NCBI GenBank assembly: GCA_022825065.1
Contig: JAJDYR010000015.1
Coordinates: forward strand, 41,001-105,000
Origin: a bacterium
GTDB lineage: Bacteria > UBA8248
Length of the DNA stretch: 64,000 nt
Direction: 5' to 3'
Part shown: one piece after another, positions 37,563-44,685 of the stretch
Position numbering within the stretch: position 1 is the first letter of the stretch
How the letters are laid out: every line of letters starts with the position of its first letter
Program-made: the position numbers and the translations under genes
Notes under the pieces: generated by a model
The model's input: only the letters and a program-made list of their open reading frames with translations
Told to the model about the DNA's origin: nothing
Database searches by the model: none

Positions 37563-38444
37563 ATGGTCCGGGTCGCAGGCGAGTCCTCCCGCACGGCGAG
37601 ATACCTGAACCTGAGCCGCGCGGGCGCGGACGATCCCGTCATCATCTGCTATGAGGCCGCAGGAGAGGGCACGCCGATCCTCTGCGTTCCGGGCCTGGGC
37701 GATACGGCCTGGGTGTGGCGGAAGATCGTCCCCACGCTCTCGAGCATGCACCGCGTGGTCGCGGTGGAGCCGAGGGGGCACGGGCGCTCCTCGAGTCCCA
37801 AGGGGAAATACACGCTCGAAGACATGGCGGGCGACATCGGGGCCGTCGCCGGGCGCCTGGGTCTGAACCGGCCTGTCATCATCGGGCACGGCCTGGGGGC
37901 GAGGGCGGCGCTCTTGCTCGCCACCGAACAGCCCCGCCTGCCCGGCGCGCTCATCCTCATCGGGGCGGGCGCTGCGCCCGCCGCCAAGAGCGTGCGCAGA
38001 GGCGTGGCCGAGCGCATCCATCTGGCCGAGGCGGGCGACATGCACGAAGCCTACCGGAACAGGAAAAGCGAGGGCAGGGAACCCCGGGGCATGACCCCCA
38101 GAGAGCGCGCGGAGCACCACCGCCTGTTCCTGCGGGGCGACCCTTCGGGATACGCCTCGGCGGGATACGCCGAGCTTTTGGCGCCCGACCTCACGGAGCG
38201 CCTCGGCGAAGTCGCCTGCGCAGCACTCGCCCTCACCGGCGAGGAGGACCCCGAATACCACGGGGACGCGCAAGCCCTCTCGGCGGGGATTCCCCGCTGC
38301 GAGTCCATCCTCATCGAGGGGGCGGGCCGCTACGCGCAACTGGACAGGCCCGAGGCCGTGCTCGCCCTCATCCACGATTTTTTCAGAAAACACCACCTTT
38401 CAGTCGCCAAATCGACGGAGGAAAACCATGAGCCGATTGATTGA
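37563..38444 (+). CDS. Alpha/beta-hydrolase-fold protein lacking catalytic Ser and His
   Basis: 293-residue protein with clear fold landmarks: the oxyanion segment VPGLGDTAWVW, RGHGRSSSP, and an elbow VIIGHGLGARAALLLA. In the elbow the nucleophile of G-x-S-x-G is replaced by Gly110 (GHGLG), and the C-terminal His position reads GAGRYAQLDRPE, with Arg256 where family members have His. The acid (ALTGEEDPEY) is kept. It is therefore probably a non-hydrolytic or pseudoenzyme member. It starts 2 bases after the creatininase stop and overlaps the cyclase start by 17 bases. Confidence 0.75.
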   Translation: MVRVAGESSRTARYLNLSRAGADDPVIICYEAAGEGTPILCVPGLGDTAWVWRKIVPTLSSMHRVVAVEPRGHGRSSSPKGKYTLEDMAGDIGAVAGRLGLNRPVIIGHGLGARAALLLATEQPRLPGALILIGAGAAPAAKSVRRGVAERIHLAEAGDMHEAYRNRKSEGREPRGMTPRERAEHHRLFLRGDPSGYASAGYAELLAPDLTERLGEVACAALALTGEEDPEYHGDAQALSAGIPRCESILIEGAGRYAQLDRPEAVLALIHDFFRKHHLSVAKSTEENHEPID

Positions 38445-39108
38445 CCTCACCGCCCCCCTGGGACATCCCGACCTCTGCGAGGTGCCGACGTTTCCCCCGG
38501 TGGAATACTGGCAGTTCCACGAACATCCCACCCACGGCCGCCAGAACAGCGCGGTCCGGATGGCGATACACCAAGGAACGCACCTGGATGCGCCGAACCA
38601 CTTCTATCCCGACGGCGTGACGATAGACGAGATGCCGCTCGATACCTTCTGCGGCCGCGCCGTGAAGATAGATTTACGGGGAACCGCGCGCGAGGCGAGC
38701 CCCATCACGCAGGCTATGATCGAAGCGAGCCCCGGCTTCGAGCCCGAACGCTTAAGCGGCGCCATCGCCGTCTCCTGGACGGGCTGGTCGAAGGAGAAGT
38801 TCTTCACGCCCGATTACTTCGGCCCCAACCCCTACCTCGACAAGGAGGCCTGCCATTTCCTGTGCGATTGCGGCATGAAGGCCCTTTGCATGGACCACGC
38901 CATCGACCCGGGTCTTCAGCCCGACTCCGTGGTGCACCACGAGGATTCGCCCGGCCACCGCGCGGTGCTGGGCCGGGGCGTTCCGCTCATCGAGCACGTC
39001 ATCAACCTGGAAACTTTCGAGGAGAGCGAATTCGAGATGTTCGCCTTTCCCATGAAACTCTACAGAATCGAGGGCGCGCCCGCGCGCGTGGTCGCGCGTC
39101 TCGATTGA
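38428..39108 (+). CDS. Cyclase-family metal-dependent hydrolase (kynurenine-formamidase-like)
   Basis: 226 residues with the signature HxGTHxDxPxH at residues 48-58 (HQGTHLDAPNH), the metal/active-site motif of the cyclase/KynB family. The start has GGAGG 6 bases upstream and lies inside the end of the preceding gene, implying coupling. Further family features are the metal-site SWTGWSKE and a C-terminal GRGVPLIEHVINLE. It probably hydrolyses an amide or cyclic amide; together with the creatininase-family enzyme it suggests degradation of a nitrogen heterocycle. Confidence 0.85.
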   Translation: MSRLIDLTAPLGHPDLCEVPTFPPVEYWQFHEHPTHGRQNSAVRMAIHQGTHLDAPNHFYPDGVTIDEMPLDTFCGRAVKIDLRGTAREASPITQAMIEASPGFEPERLSGAIAVSWTGWSKEKFFTPDYFGPNPYLDKEACHFLCDCGMKALCMDHAIDPGLQPDSVVHHEDSPGHRAVLGRGVPLIEHVINLETFEESEFEMFAFPMKLYRIEGAPARVVARLD

Positions 39109-39125
39109 AAGGGAGGATCGCAGCG

Positions 39126-39518
39126 TTGCCGTTTTACAGAATATCCGAGATGGAAACGAAGTACGTCGACATGGGCAAGGGCCGGACCCAAAGCGTCGCC
39201 GGGGAACTCATGAAGGCCGGCATGATCACCTATCCCGCGGACGGCGGCCCGCCGCCTCACTACCACCCGAACGAGGAGCAGTTCCTCCTGGTGATGGAGG
39301 GAAAGGCGAACGTGATCCTGGGGGAGGAGACCCGCGTCGTCGAACCCGGCGACCTGGTGCACATCCGCCGCAACGAGCGGCACGGCCTCCGCATCACCGA
39401 GGGGCCGTTCGCCTTCTTCACCGTGAAGAGCCCCGCAGGCGACGGCGACCTCTACCAGGACTACAACAAGGCCGAAGACGCCGAAGCGGCGCGGGAGAAA
39501 CTGGAATCCACCTTATAG
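39126..39518 (+). CDS. Cupin-domain protein (copy 1)
   Basis: 130-residue single-domain cupin. The metal site is visible as PPPHYHPNEEQFLLVMEG (His, His, Glu) with the second motif PGDLVHIRRNERHGL (His). It starts at TTG 39126, 9 bases after a GGGAGG, 17 bases after the cyclase stop. The next gene is a close paralogue with the same PFYR opening, showing tandem duplication. Exact role unknown: a small isomerase, dioxygenase-like or sensor cupin. Confidence 0.82.
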   Translation: MPFYRISEMETKYVDMGKGRTQSVAGELMKAGMITYPADGGPPPHYHPNEEQFLLVMEGKANVILGEETRVVEPGDLVHIRRNERHGLRITEGPFAFFTVKSPAGDGDLYQDYNKAEDAEAAREKLESTL

Positions 39519-39547
39519 GATCGCTTTTTTGACCAAGGAGAGTTTGC

Positions 39548-39934
39548 ATGCCGTTTTACAGAATGGAAGACCTCCCCCAGGGCTCATCGAAAGTAGGCCC
39601 CGCCGTGAGCCACGCGACGGCGGGCGAGTTGATGAAGGTGGGCTGGGTGATCTATCCGCAAGGGGACGGCCCCCCGCCGCATTTTCATCCCAACGAGGAG
39701 CAGTACATCCTGATGCTCGAGGGCAGGATGAACATGATCTGCGGCGAGGAGACGCGCGAGATCGGCCCGGGCGAGCTGGTGCACATCCCCAGAAACACGC
39801 GCCACGGCATCTACATCACCGAAGGCCCCGCCAAGTTCTTCGCGGTGAAAAGCCCCGCGGGCGACGGCACGCTGGATCAGGACTACAACAAGGCGTCCGA
39901 CGCGGACGAGGTTGCCGAACAGCTCAAGAGCTAG
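39548..39934 (+). CDS. Cupin-domain protein (copy 2)
   Basis: 128-residue paralogue of the preceding cupin. Shared elements are the N-terminal PFYR, the metal site PPPHFHPNEEQYILMLEG, PGELVHIPRNTRHGI and the tail KSPAGDGTLDQDYNKA. An AAGGAGAG site precedes the ATG. The pair diverges most at residues 6-25. It is the last gene of the operon; repeat-rich DNA follows. Confidence 0.85.
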   Translation: MPFYRMEDLPQGSSKVGPAVSHATAGELMKVGWVIYPQGDGPPPHFHPNEEQYILMLEGRMNMICGEETREIGPGELVHIPRNTRHGIYITEGPAKFFAVKSPAGDGTLDQDYNKASDADEVAEQLKS

Positions 39935-40249
39935 AGAGCAGAGCGGGGAGGGGTTGTTGTAAAAGTACGATTTCGTGATTTTGCGTAGGGAGCCGACCGG
40001 GGAGAAGTCCGTAGGGAGAAATCACTCGCTCGCTCTCGATTTGAAGCAACCCCCCCTACCCCCCCTTAACAGGGGGGTATGAAAAAGCAACATCCCGGCC
40101 AGTGGGGGGTATAAAAAAAGAAGGTCCCCCCGAAAGGGGGGAACAATAAAAAGACCCCCCTGACAAGGGGGGTAGGGGGGTTGCCTTTATCCTCTGACAA
40201 AAGGGGTAAAGTGGTGTCCCCGACGAGGAACTTTTTCAACAGCCGGAGA
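39935..40249. other. Gene-free repeat-rich region
   Basis: About 315 bases with a GGTTGTTGTAAAAG motif (39951), the C/G-tract palindrome (40046-40184) and an inverted CTTTTTCAACAGCC motif (40231). No gene. Confidence 0.55.
40046..40184. repeat. C/G-tract palindromic repeat, copy 4
   Basis: Left arm GCAACCCCCCCTACC...TTAACAGGGGGG and right arm CCCCCCTGACAAGGGGGG...GGTTGCC. The core includes an additional small hairpin, GGTCCCCCCGAAAGGGGGG. Confidence 0.8.
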
Positions 40250-40251
40250 AA

Positions 40252-40275
40252 AGCCGGCGGGGCGCCCCGCCGGCT
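40252..40275. terminator. Terminator hairpin beyond the first redoxin gene
   Basis: A strong GC palindrome, AGCCGGCGGGGC followed directly by its complement. The minus-strand T stretch (TTTTC) serves the redoxin gene ending at 40288, and a T-rich tail is present on the plus strand too. Confidence 0.6.
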
Positions 40276-40287
40276 TTCTTTGTGTTT

Positions 40288-40821
40288 TTACTGCTGCGAC
40301 TGCTGTGCTTGCGCCGCCATCCGCTTTTTCCGGAACTGCACGGCCTGGATGACGTCCTGCCAGACGAGACGCCCCAGCGGACCCGAACTGTAGAGCGAGA
40401 TGTTCACCTTGCCGTCCGGCGATAGCAGAAAGTTGGTGGCGTGGAGGAACGTCCTCGGCTTATCGCCCGCCTCGGGTGCGTAGAAAGCGCCCGTCGCCTC
40501 GGAGATGTGCGCGGGGTCCAGGCTGTGGCCCACCGGAAAGTTCACCTTGCTCTCTTCGATGGACTGCAGCGCCTCATTCTCGGGGTCGGTGGACGCCGCG
40601 ACGACCTTGATGCCCTCTGCTTCGAGTCTTTCTCCCACCCGGGAGAATCCCGCCATCTGGGCGAGGCAGTAGGGTCACCAGTGGCTGCGGTAGAAAATGA
40701 CGACGCCCCACGAGCCTCTCAAGTCATCGGGCAGGGAGATTCTTCCGCCGCCCGCCCTGGGGATTTCGAGACTCGGGAAGTCATCCCCGGTGTCGAGGAA
40801 CAACTGGTTCACTTTCGGCAT
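40288..40821 (-). CDS. AhpC/TSA-type redoxin, probable selenoprotein (in-frame UGA at codon 49)
   Basis: 177 codons when UGA at 40675-40677 is read as selenocysteine (residue 49). The thioredoxin-fold context is VVIFYRSHW-U-PYC, where homologues carry CxxC, and the frame continues with full homology on both sides (upstream DFPSLEIPRAGGGRISLP; downstream VVAASTDPENEAL and FPVGHSLDPAHI). The ATG at 40821 has GGGAG 6 bases upstream. A hairpin with loop CAGAT centred about 18 bases after UGA, and a stronger TTCTCCC/GGGAGAA hairpin with a GGGT loop at +35, are candidate SECIS elements. A reader stopping at UGA would see only a truncated 122-residue protein starting at 40656. Confidence 0.82.
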
Positions 40822-40925
40822 GATGCGCTCCCGTTTCGTTCAGGAATATGAATGCGGCTGTGTCATCTGCCTGCGATGTTACCTCTCTCGCGGAGCGATG
40901 AAAACAGGCCCACCCAATCTTTGCG

Positions 40926-40965
40926 CAAAAAAACACCCCCTCGAAACCGAAAGCCGAGGGGGTGT
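40926..40965 (-). terminator. Rho-independent terminator of the second redoxin gene
   Basis: An 11-base-pair stem (ACACCCCCTCG with CGAGGGGGTGT) followed on the minus strand by seven T residues, 15 bases after the stop at 40981. The two redoxin genes are therefore probably separate transcripts. Confidence 0.85.
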
Positions 40966-40980
40966 CCGAAAAGACGCGCG

Positions 40981-41481
40981 CTAGCCCTGGGAGGCCATCA
41001 TCTTCTTCTGGAACTGAACCAGACCCACCACGTCTTGCCACACGAGCCGGCCGATGGGGCCCGTGCTGTAGACGGCGACCGCCACCGTTCCGTCGGGCTT
41101 CAGGACATAGCCCGTGCTGTGAATGATCTGGCGTTTTTCCTCATAGAAACAACCGGTGAGTTCGGAGATATGCTTGTTGTCCAGGCCATAGCCCACGGGG
41201 AAGTTGAGTCCGCATTCCTCAATCGTTCCCTTCGCGTTTTCCTCCGTGTCCACGGAGGCTGCAACAACCTTGACGCCTTCTTCGGCGAGCTTCGCCGATC
41301 TGTCGAAGGCCGTAAGCTGCTGCTTGCAGTACGGTCACCAGTGTCCGCGGTAGAGCAGAACCACCCCCCAATCGCCCGCGAGGTCGCCGGGCAGGGAGAT
41401 TTTTCCGCCTCCCACCTGGTCCACCTCGAGGCTCGGGAAGGGATCGCCCGAGTCGATCATCTTGTCCGTCATACGTGGCAT
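40981..41481 (-). CDS. AhpC/TSA-type redoxin, probable selenoprotein (in-frame UGA at codon 49), tandem paralogue
   Basis: 166 codons with UGA at 41335-41337 read as selenocysteine at residue 49, the same position as in the neighbouring gene. The context is VVLLYRGHW-U-PYCKQQL, followed by a normal redoxin body (KVVAASVDTEENAK, NFPVGYGLDNKHI, GTVAVAVYSTGPIGRLVWQDV). The ATG at 41481 has GGAGG 8 bases upstream. A CTTCG/CGAAG hairpin begins about 27 bases after UGA. An independent sequencing error making UGA at the same codon in both paralogues is unlikely. Probable role: thiol peroxidase or disulfide oxidoreductase with a Sec-Cys pair. Confidence 0.83.
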
Positions 41482-42404
41482 CAATGCGCCCTCCTGAAAT
41501 GAATGAAACGATAAATCCTGAAACCCGACCATTTATACTCCCGCGGGGGAGACATTTCAAACCGAACCGGGCCTCTCCCGGGTTGTTGAAAAAACCCTGA
41601 TTTCGGGATTTGGTTTATATAGCCGGTCAGGATCATCATCACGGGAGCGCTACCAACGGTAGGGGCTGTTGAAAAAATCCCCCTAAGGGGTTCCTGCCCC
41701 CAATCGAGATTGTCCACCGTCATTCCGGCGCATGCCGGAATCCAGAGCAGACGAGAGAGTTCCGGGTCGAGAGAATCTCGCCGCCTGAATCGGTTTGACG
41801 CGTTCGCGTATTTTTTCCACGTCCGCCCGCCCGGATTCCGGCTCAAGGCCGGAACGACGGCAATCTGCGGTTTTCGTAGGGGCGGACCGGTGTGTCCGCC
41901 CTTTTCTGTTTTTCGCCAACTCGATTTTAGAGGGCTGTTGAAAAACCCGGTATCGGGAGCGGGCTTCGCAGAAACCTTGAAACCCTCATCCTGAGTAGGC
42001 GCGCTAGCGCCGTATCGAAGGACGGGGGGCGCGAACTTCGCCCTTCGATACGCGGCTCCGCCGCTACTCAGGGTGAGGAGTGCCGGAGAACGGCGGAGCC
42101 TGCCCCGAGCGAAGTCGAGGGGCCGCTACTCAGGGTGAGGCGGAGTGATGGGATGCGCAGGATGAGGAGGGGGATTGCGCCGTATGAGGCTTTTTCAACA
42201 GCCCCTGCAGCGGGCGCGGTATGAACTCGTCATTCCGGCGGTGGTCCATTTCGAGCGAAGACGGGTTTTCGACAACCCCTCTCCCGGACCATCACGCCGA
42301 TGCGGCATGCGTTTTTCATCCCCGGCGGTCTTGACACCGAAAGACCCCCTTCTTAGCATAGGCCTACTTTTCAGCAGGCTCTCGATGAGCACAGGAGACA
42401 CTTG
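41482..42404. other. Gene-free repeat-rich region
   Basis: About 920 bases: TTGTTGAAAAAACCC (41581), CTGTTGAAAAAATCCCC (41668), CGTCATTCCGG palindrome (41717-41745), GTAGGGGCGGACC...GTCCGCCC palindrome (41876-41902), CTGTTGAAAAACCC (41935), the CTGAGTAG/CTACTCAG inverted repeat (41984-42078, with a third arm at 42122), CTTTTTCAACAGCCCC (42189) and CGTCATTCCGG (42227). No gene is supported. Confidence 0.6.
41984..42078. repeat. CTGAGTAG-type long inverted repeat, copy 1
   Basis: Arms CCTCATCCTGAGTAGGCGCG...CCGTATCGAAGG and CCTTCGATACGCGGC...GCCGCTACTCAGGGTGAGG are about 38 bases each, flanking a short centre. An additional right-arm copy follows at 42122-42140. A second element of the family is at 62498-62604. 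Confidence 0.75.
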
Positions 42405-42683
42405 ATGAGCAACGCGATTTCTTGTGAATGCAAGACCATAAAGCTGCAAGGCGAATTCGAAAAAGCGGCCGGCGCCTGCAACCGCGAGATTCAGCTGTCC
42501 GATGGGGACGCGGAGCGCTATCTTCCCCGCGATGAATCCCAGGAAAACCTGGTGATCTCGAAAGAATGCCGGATTCCCCCGCTCACCAGCGTCATCCGCT
42601 ACGGCGAGGGTTATTACGTGCTCAAGAAAGGCCGCGTCATGCGGGAGGGCTTCAGCAGGACGCTTCCCGAATACAAGCAGTAA
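42405..42683 (+). CDS. Hypothetical protein with Cys-x-Cys near N terminus
   Basis: 92 residues, no recognised family. The ATG has GGAG 7 bases upstream, favouring a real gene. It has CEC at residues 8-10 and two further Cys (GACNRE and KECRIPP), a Cys set that could bind a metal, then LTSVIRYGEGYYVLKKGRV. No signal peptide or membrane helix. A cupin gene follows after 64 bases on the same strand. Confidence 0.55.
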   Translation: MSNAISCECKTIKLQGEFEKAAGACNREIQLSDGDAERYLPRDESQENLVISKECRIPPLTSVIRYGEGYYVLKKGRVMREGFSRTLPEYKQ

Positions 42684-42747
42684 AAGCACCGGCGGTTTTC
42701 ACCGCCTTCCTGAAGCGAATCAGCACTCGACCCCAAGGAGATGAACC

Positions 42748-43110
42748 ATGCGCGCCCAAAAATACAGTTGGGATGAGATGCCCGAGGAGGTCTTGAACGA
42801 TACCCTGTCGCGAAAGATGGTGGTGGGCGAAAAAGAGATGCTTTGCTGGCTCAAGCTCAAGCCCGGCTGCGTGGTGCCCATGCACAGCCACGAGCACGAG
42901 CAGATATCCCACGTCTTGCAGGGAAGGCTCCGCTTCTTCATCGACGATGAGACCGTGGAAATCGGGCCGGGGGAAACGCTCCTCATCCCCCCGCACGTCC
43001 CCCACTCCGTGGAAGTCGTGGGCGATGAGACGGCGATAGACTACGACATCTTCAGCCCCATCCGGGAAGACTGGGTCGACGGAACCGATAATTATCTGAG
43101 AGACGGATAG
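42748..43110 (+). CDS. Cupin-domain protein
   Basis: 120-residue single cupin, with metal motif PMHSHEHEQISHVLQGRLRF (three His and Glu) and second motif GETLLIPPHVPHSVEV (His). It begins MRAQKYSWDEMPEE and has an AAGGAGATGA site before the ATG. Unlike the cupin pair at 39126-39934, it has the common HxHxxEQ arrangement of sensor/isomerase cupins. Substrate unknown. Confidence 0.85.
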   Translation: MRAQKYSWDEMPEEVLNDTLSRKMVVGEKEMLCWLKLKPGCVVPMHSHEHEQISHVLQGRLRFFIDDETVEIGPGETLLIPPHVPHSVEVVGDETAIDYDIFSPIREDWVDGTDNYLRDG

Positions 43111-43452
43111 CGACGAATTCCCGTTTGGTGGCCGGTACGATGAAAGCGTCCTGATTGCCAGGGCGGTTCACGCCCGCCGATTCGATGACTTCCCCGACCA
43201 GAACGGGCCCGGAAACAGCCTGAAAACCACATCTCTCCTTATCTCAAGATATTGTATCCACAACTACTCATTACACTATATATAGATTCCGCGTAACTGA
43301 TTGCTTTTTATGGGGCAATCCGTTTTTTCCCATCTGGATAACGTGTGGATAAAATTGCTTTTTTGACACAATATCTTGTGCGGCAATAAAAAAATGCACT
43401 ACATTTTGTGGGAAATTTCTTGACAGATGGAAACATTCGTCCTAAATTACTG
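43111..43452. other. AT-rich intergenic region with DnaA-box-like sites
   Basis: About 340 bases, clearly AT-richer than surroundings from 43231. It contains TGTGGATAA (43344-43352, exact complement of TTATCCACA), TCTGGATAA (43333-43341, one mismatch), GTATCCACA (43254-43262, one mismatch), a TATATATA stretch, and the inverted pair CAAGATATTG (43245-43254) / CAATATCTTG (43370-43379). Confidence 0.5.
43420..43448 (+). promoter_or_regulatory. Sigma-70-like promoter
   Basis: Perfect TTGACA (43420-43425), a 17-base spacer and TAAATT (43443-43448) on the plus strand. No gene with a ribosome site follows before the terminator at 43719, which suggests a non-coding transcript. Confidence 0.6.
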
Positions 43453-43454
43453 AA

Positions 43455-43749
43455 TCAGGGTAGCATCAAGCAAGCACATCACCACGCAGGCAGGCAGGCC
43501 TATCCGCCCTTCGTTTCCGTTCCAGGCGTATTTTGCACGTATCAGTTATGGAAGTATTTTCATGACGTGAACGGCGAGATAACCTTTCCGGGCATCGCTT
43601 GCCCTTTCCTTCCGGAGGATGCCCCTATCCCACCCAGGGGCCCCCACGGGGCCCCAAGATTCTGAAAAGCCCGAAAATAAGCATCAGGCGCTTTTCAGAA
43701 ACCACGCACCACGAAAAGAGCCCCCTCACCGGGAGGGGGCTTTCCTTTT
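43455..43749 (+). ncRNA. Candidate non-coding RNA of about 290 bases
   Basis: The region lies between a strong promoter and a terminator. It has a perfect 11-base-pair stem TTCTGAAAAGC/GCTTTTCAGAA (43660-43691) and a GGGGCC...GGGGCCCC hairpin just before. The only open frame (ending 43665) spans the promoter itself. I do not recognise 6S, tmRNA, RNase P or SRP RNA signatures, so the identity is open. Confidence 0.35.
43719..43749. terminator. Bidirectional terminator between hflC and the candidate ncRNA
   Basis: Stem AGCCCCCT/AGGGGGCT with a 7-base loop. It is T-rich on both sides (TTCCTTTT on the plus strand, CTCTTTTC on the minus strand), 13 bases after the hflC stop. Confidence 0.75.
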
Positions 43750-43761
43750 CCGAAACCTGAT

Positions 43762-44685
43762 TTATTGGGTTTTTTCCTCGGCTTTCTTCATATTCTTGTT
43801 CACGGAGCCTTGGAGGAAGCGGAGGAAATCACTGCTCGCCGGCAGCACGAGGGTCGTCTTGTCCTTGAGCGAGCCCTCATACACTTCGAGGCTCTTCAGG
43901 AAGGCGTAGAATTCCTCGTCCTGCCCAAACGCCTTGGCGTTGATGTCGATGCTCTTGGCGTCGCCCTCACCCTTGATGGTCTGCTCTTTCTCGTAGGCTT
44001 CCGCGAGGAGCACGTCGCGCTCGCGGTTGGTTTCCGCCCGTATCTTTTCGGCCTGCTCTTTTCCCTCCGAGCGGTACTGGCGGGCGATTCTCTGCCGCTC
44101 GGCCCGCATGCGCCCGTAAATCGCCTTCAGGTTCTCGGCGGGCAAATCGGCGCGCTTCAGGCGCACGTCCACTATCTGGATGCCGTAGGCGCGCGCTTTC
44201 TTGTCGCTCTCTTGCGTGACCTTGGACATCAACTCCGCGCGTTCTTTCGCCACGATGTCGATCAGATCCTTACGGCCAAGCTCCAGACGCAGTTCACTGT
44301 AGATGATGTCGTCGAGCCGGGCCTGCGCCCCCGTTTCGTTGCGCACGGTGCGCAGAAACTGGAGCGGGTCGATAATGCGCCAGCGCGAGAAGTTGTCCAC
44401 CACGAGGGATTTCTTGTCCTGCGTGATGATTTCCGTGGGGTTGGAGTCGTATTCGAGCAAGCGGCGGTCGAAGAACGTGAGTTGCTCCACGAACGGCAGC
44501 CGGTAGTGAAGACCCGCGTCCCGCAAGACGCGGACGGGCTTACCGAACCGGGTGACGACCACCTGTCTGTCTTCACGAATCGTGAACAGAAGCGAATTGA
44601 CGCCAAAAACGATGATCAGGACCAAAACGAACAAGGCGATCGTCTTTTTGGGAATTTTTCTGGTTTCTGCTCCTTCGGCGCTCAT
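43762..44685 (-). CDS. hflC: HflC, SPFH/band-7 regulator of the FtsH protease
   Basis: 307 residues, usual HflC size. One N-terminal membrane helix (about 15-33, IALFVLVLIIVFGVNSLLF), then an SPFH domain starting VVTRFGKPVRVLRDAGLHYRLPF, and a helical C-terminal part with the conserved RMRAERQRIARQYRSEGKEQAEKIRAE stretch. It forms a periplasm-facing complex with HflK that encloses FtsH and limits its proteolysis. The start overlaps the end of hflK by 4 bases (ATGA). Confidence 0.93.
   Translation of the reverse strand: MSAEGAETRKIPKKTIALFVLVLIIVFGVNSLLFTIREDRQVVVTRFGKPVRVLRDAGLHYRLPFVEQLTFFDRRLLEYDSNPTEIITQDKKSLVVDNFSRWRIIDPLQFLRTVRNETGAQARLDDIIYSELRLELGRKDLIDIVAKERAELMSKVTQESDKKARAYGIQIVDVRLKRADLPAENLKAIYGRMRAERQRIARQYRSEGKEQAEKIRAETNRERDVLLAEAYEKEQTIKGEGDAKSIDINAKAFGQDEEFYAFLKSLEVYEGSLKDKTTLVLPASSDFLRFLQGSVNKNMKKAEEKTQ

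Noticed and set aside
36732..38444. A single 570-residue open frame covering the creatininase and hydrolase genes
   Set aside because: Its first ~277 codons are out of frame with the clear creatininase gene (36805-37560) and are low-complexity Arg/Pro-rich. Only the part from ATG 37563 is a real protein.
40288..40656. A short 122-residue redoxin starting at 40656
   Set aside because: Redoxin homology continues upstream through the in-frame UGA to an ATG with a ribosome site at 40821, so the short frame is an artefact of reading UGA as stop.
41335..41532. A stand-alone 65-residue gene ending at 41335
   Set aside because: It is the N-terminal part of the UGA-containing redoxin. The stop is the probable Sec codon, and the better start is 41481.
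43408..43665. A possible 85-residue protein upstream of hflC
   Set aside because: No ribosome site; a strong promoter lies within its first codons; the sequence has no family resemblance and is Pro/Gly-rich over the palindromes.
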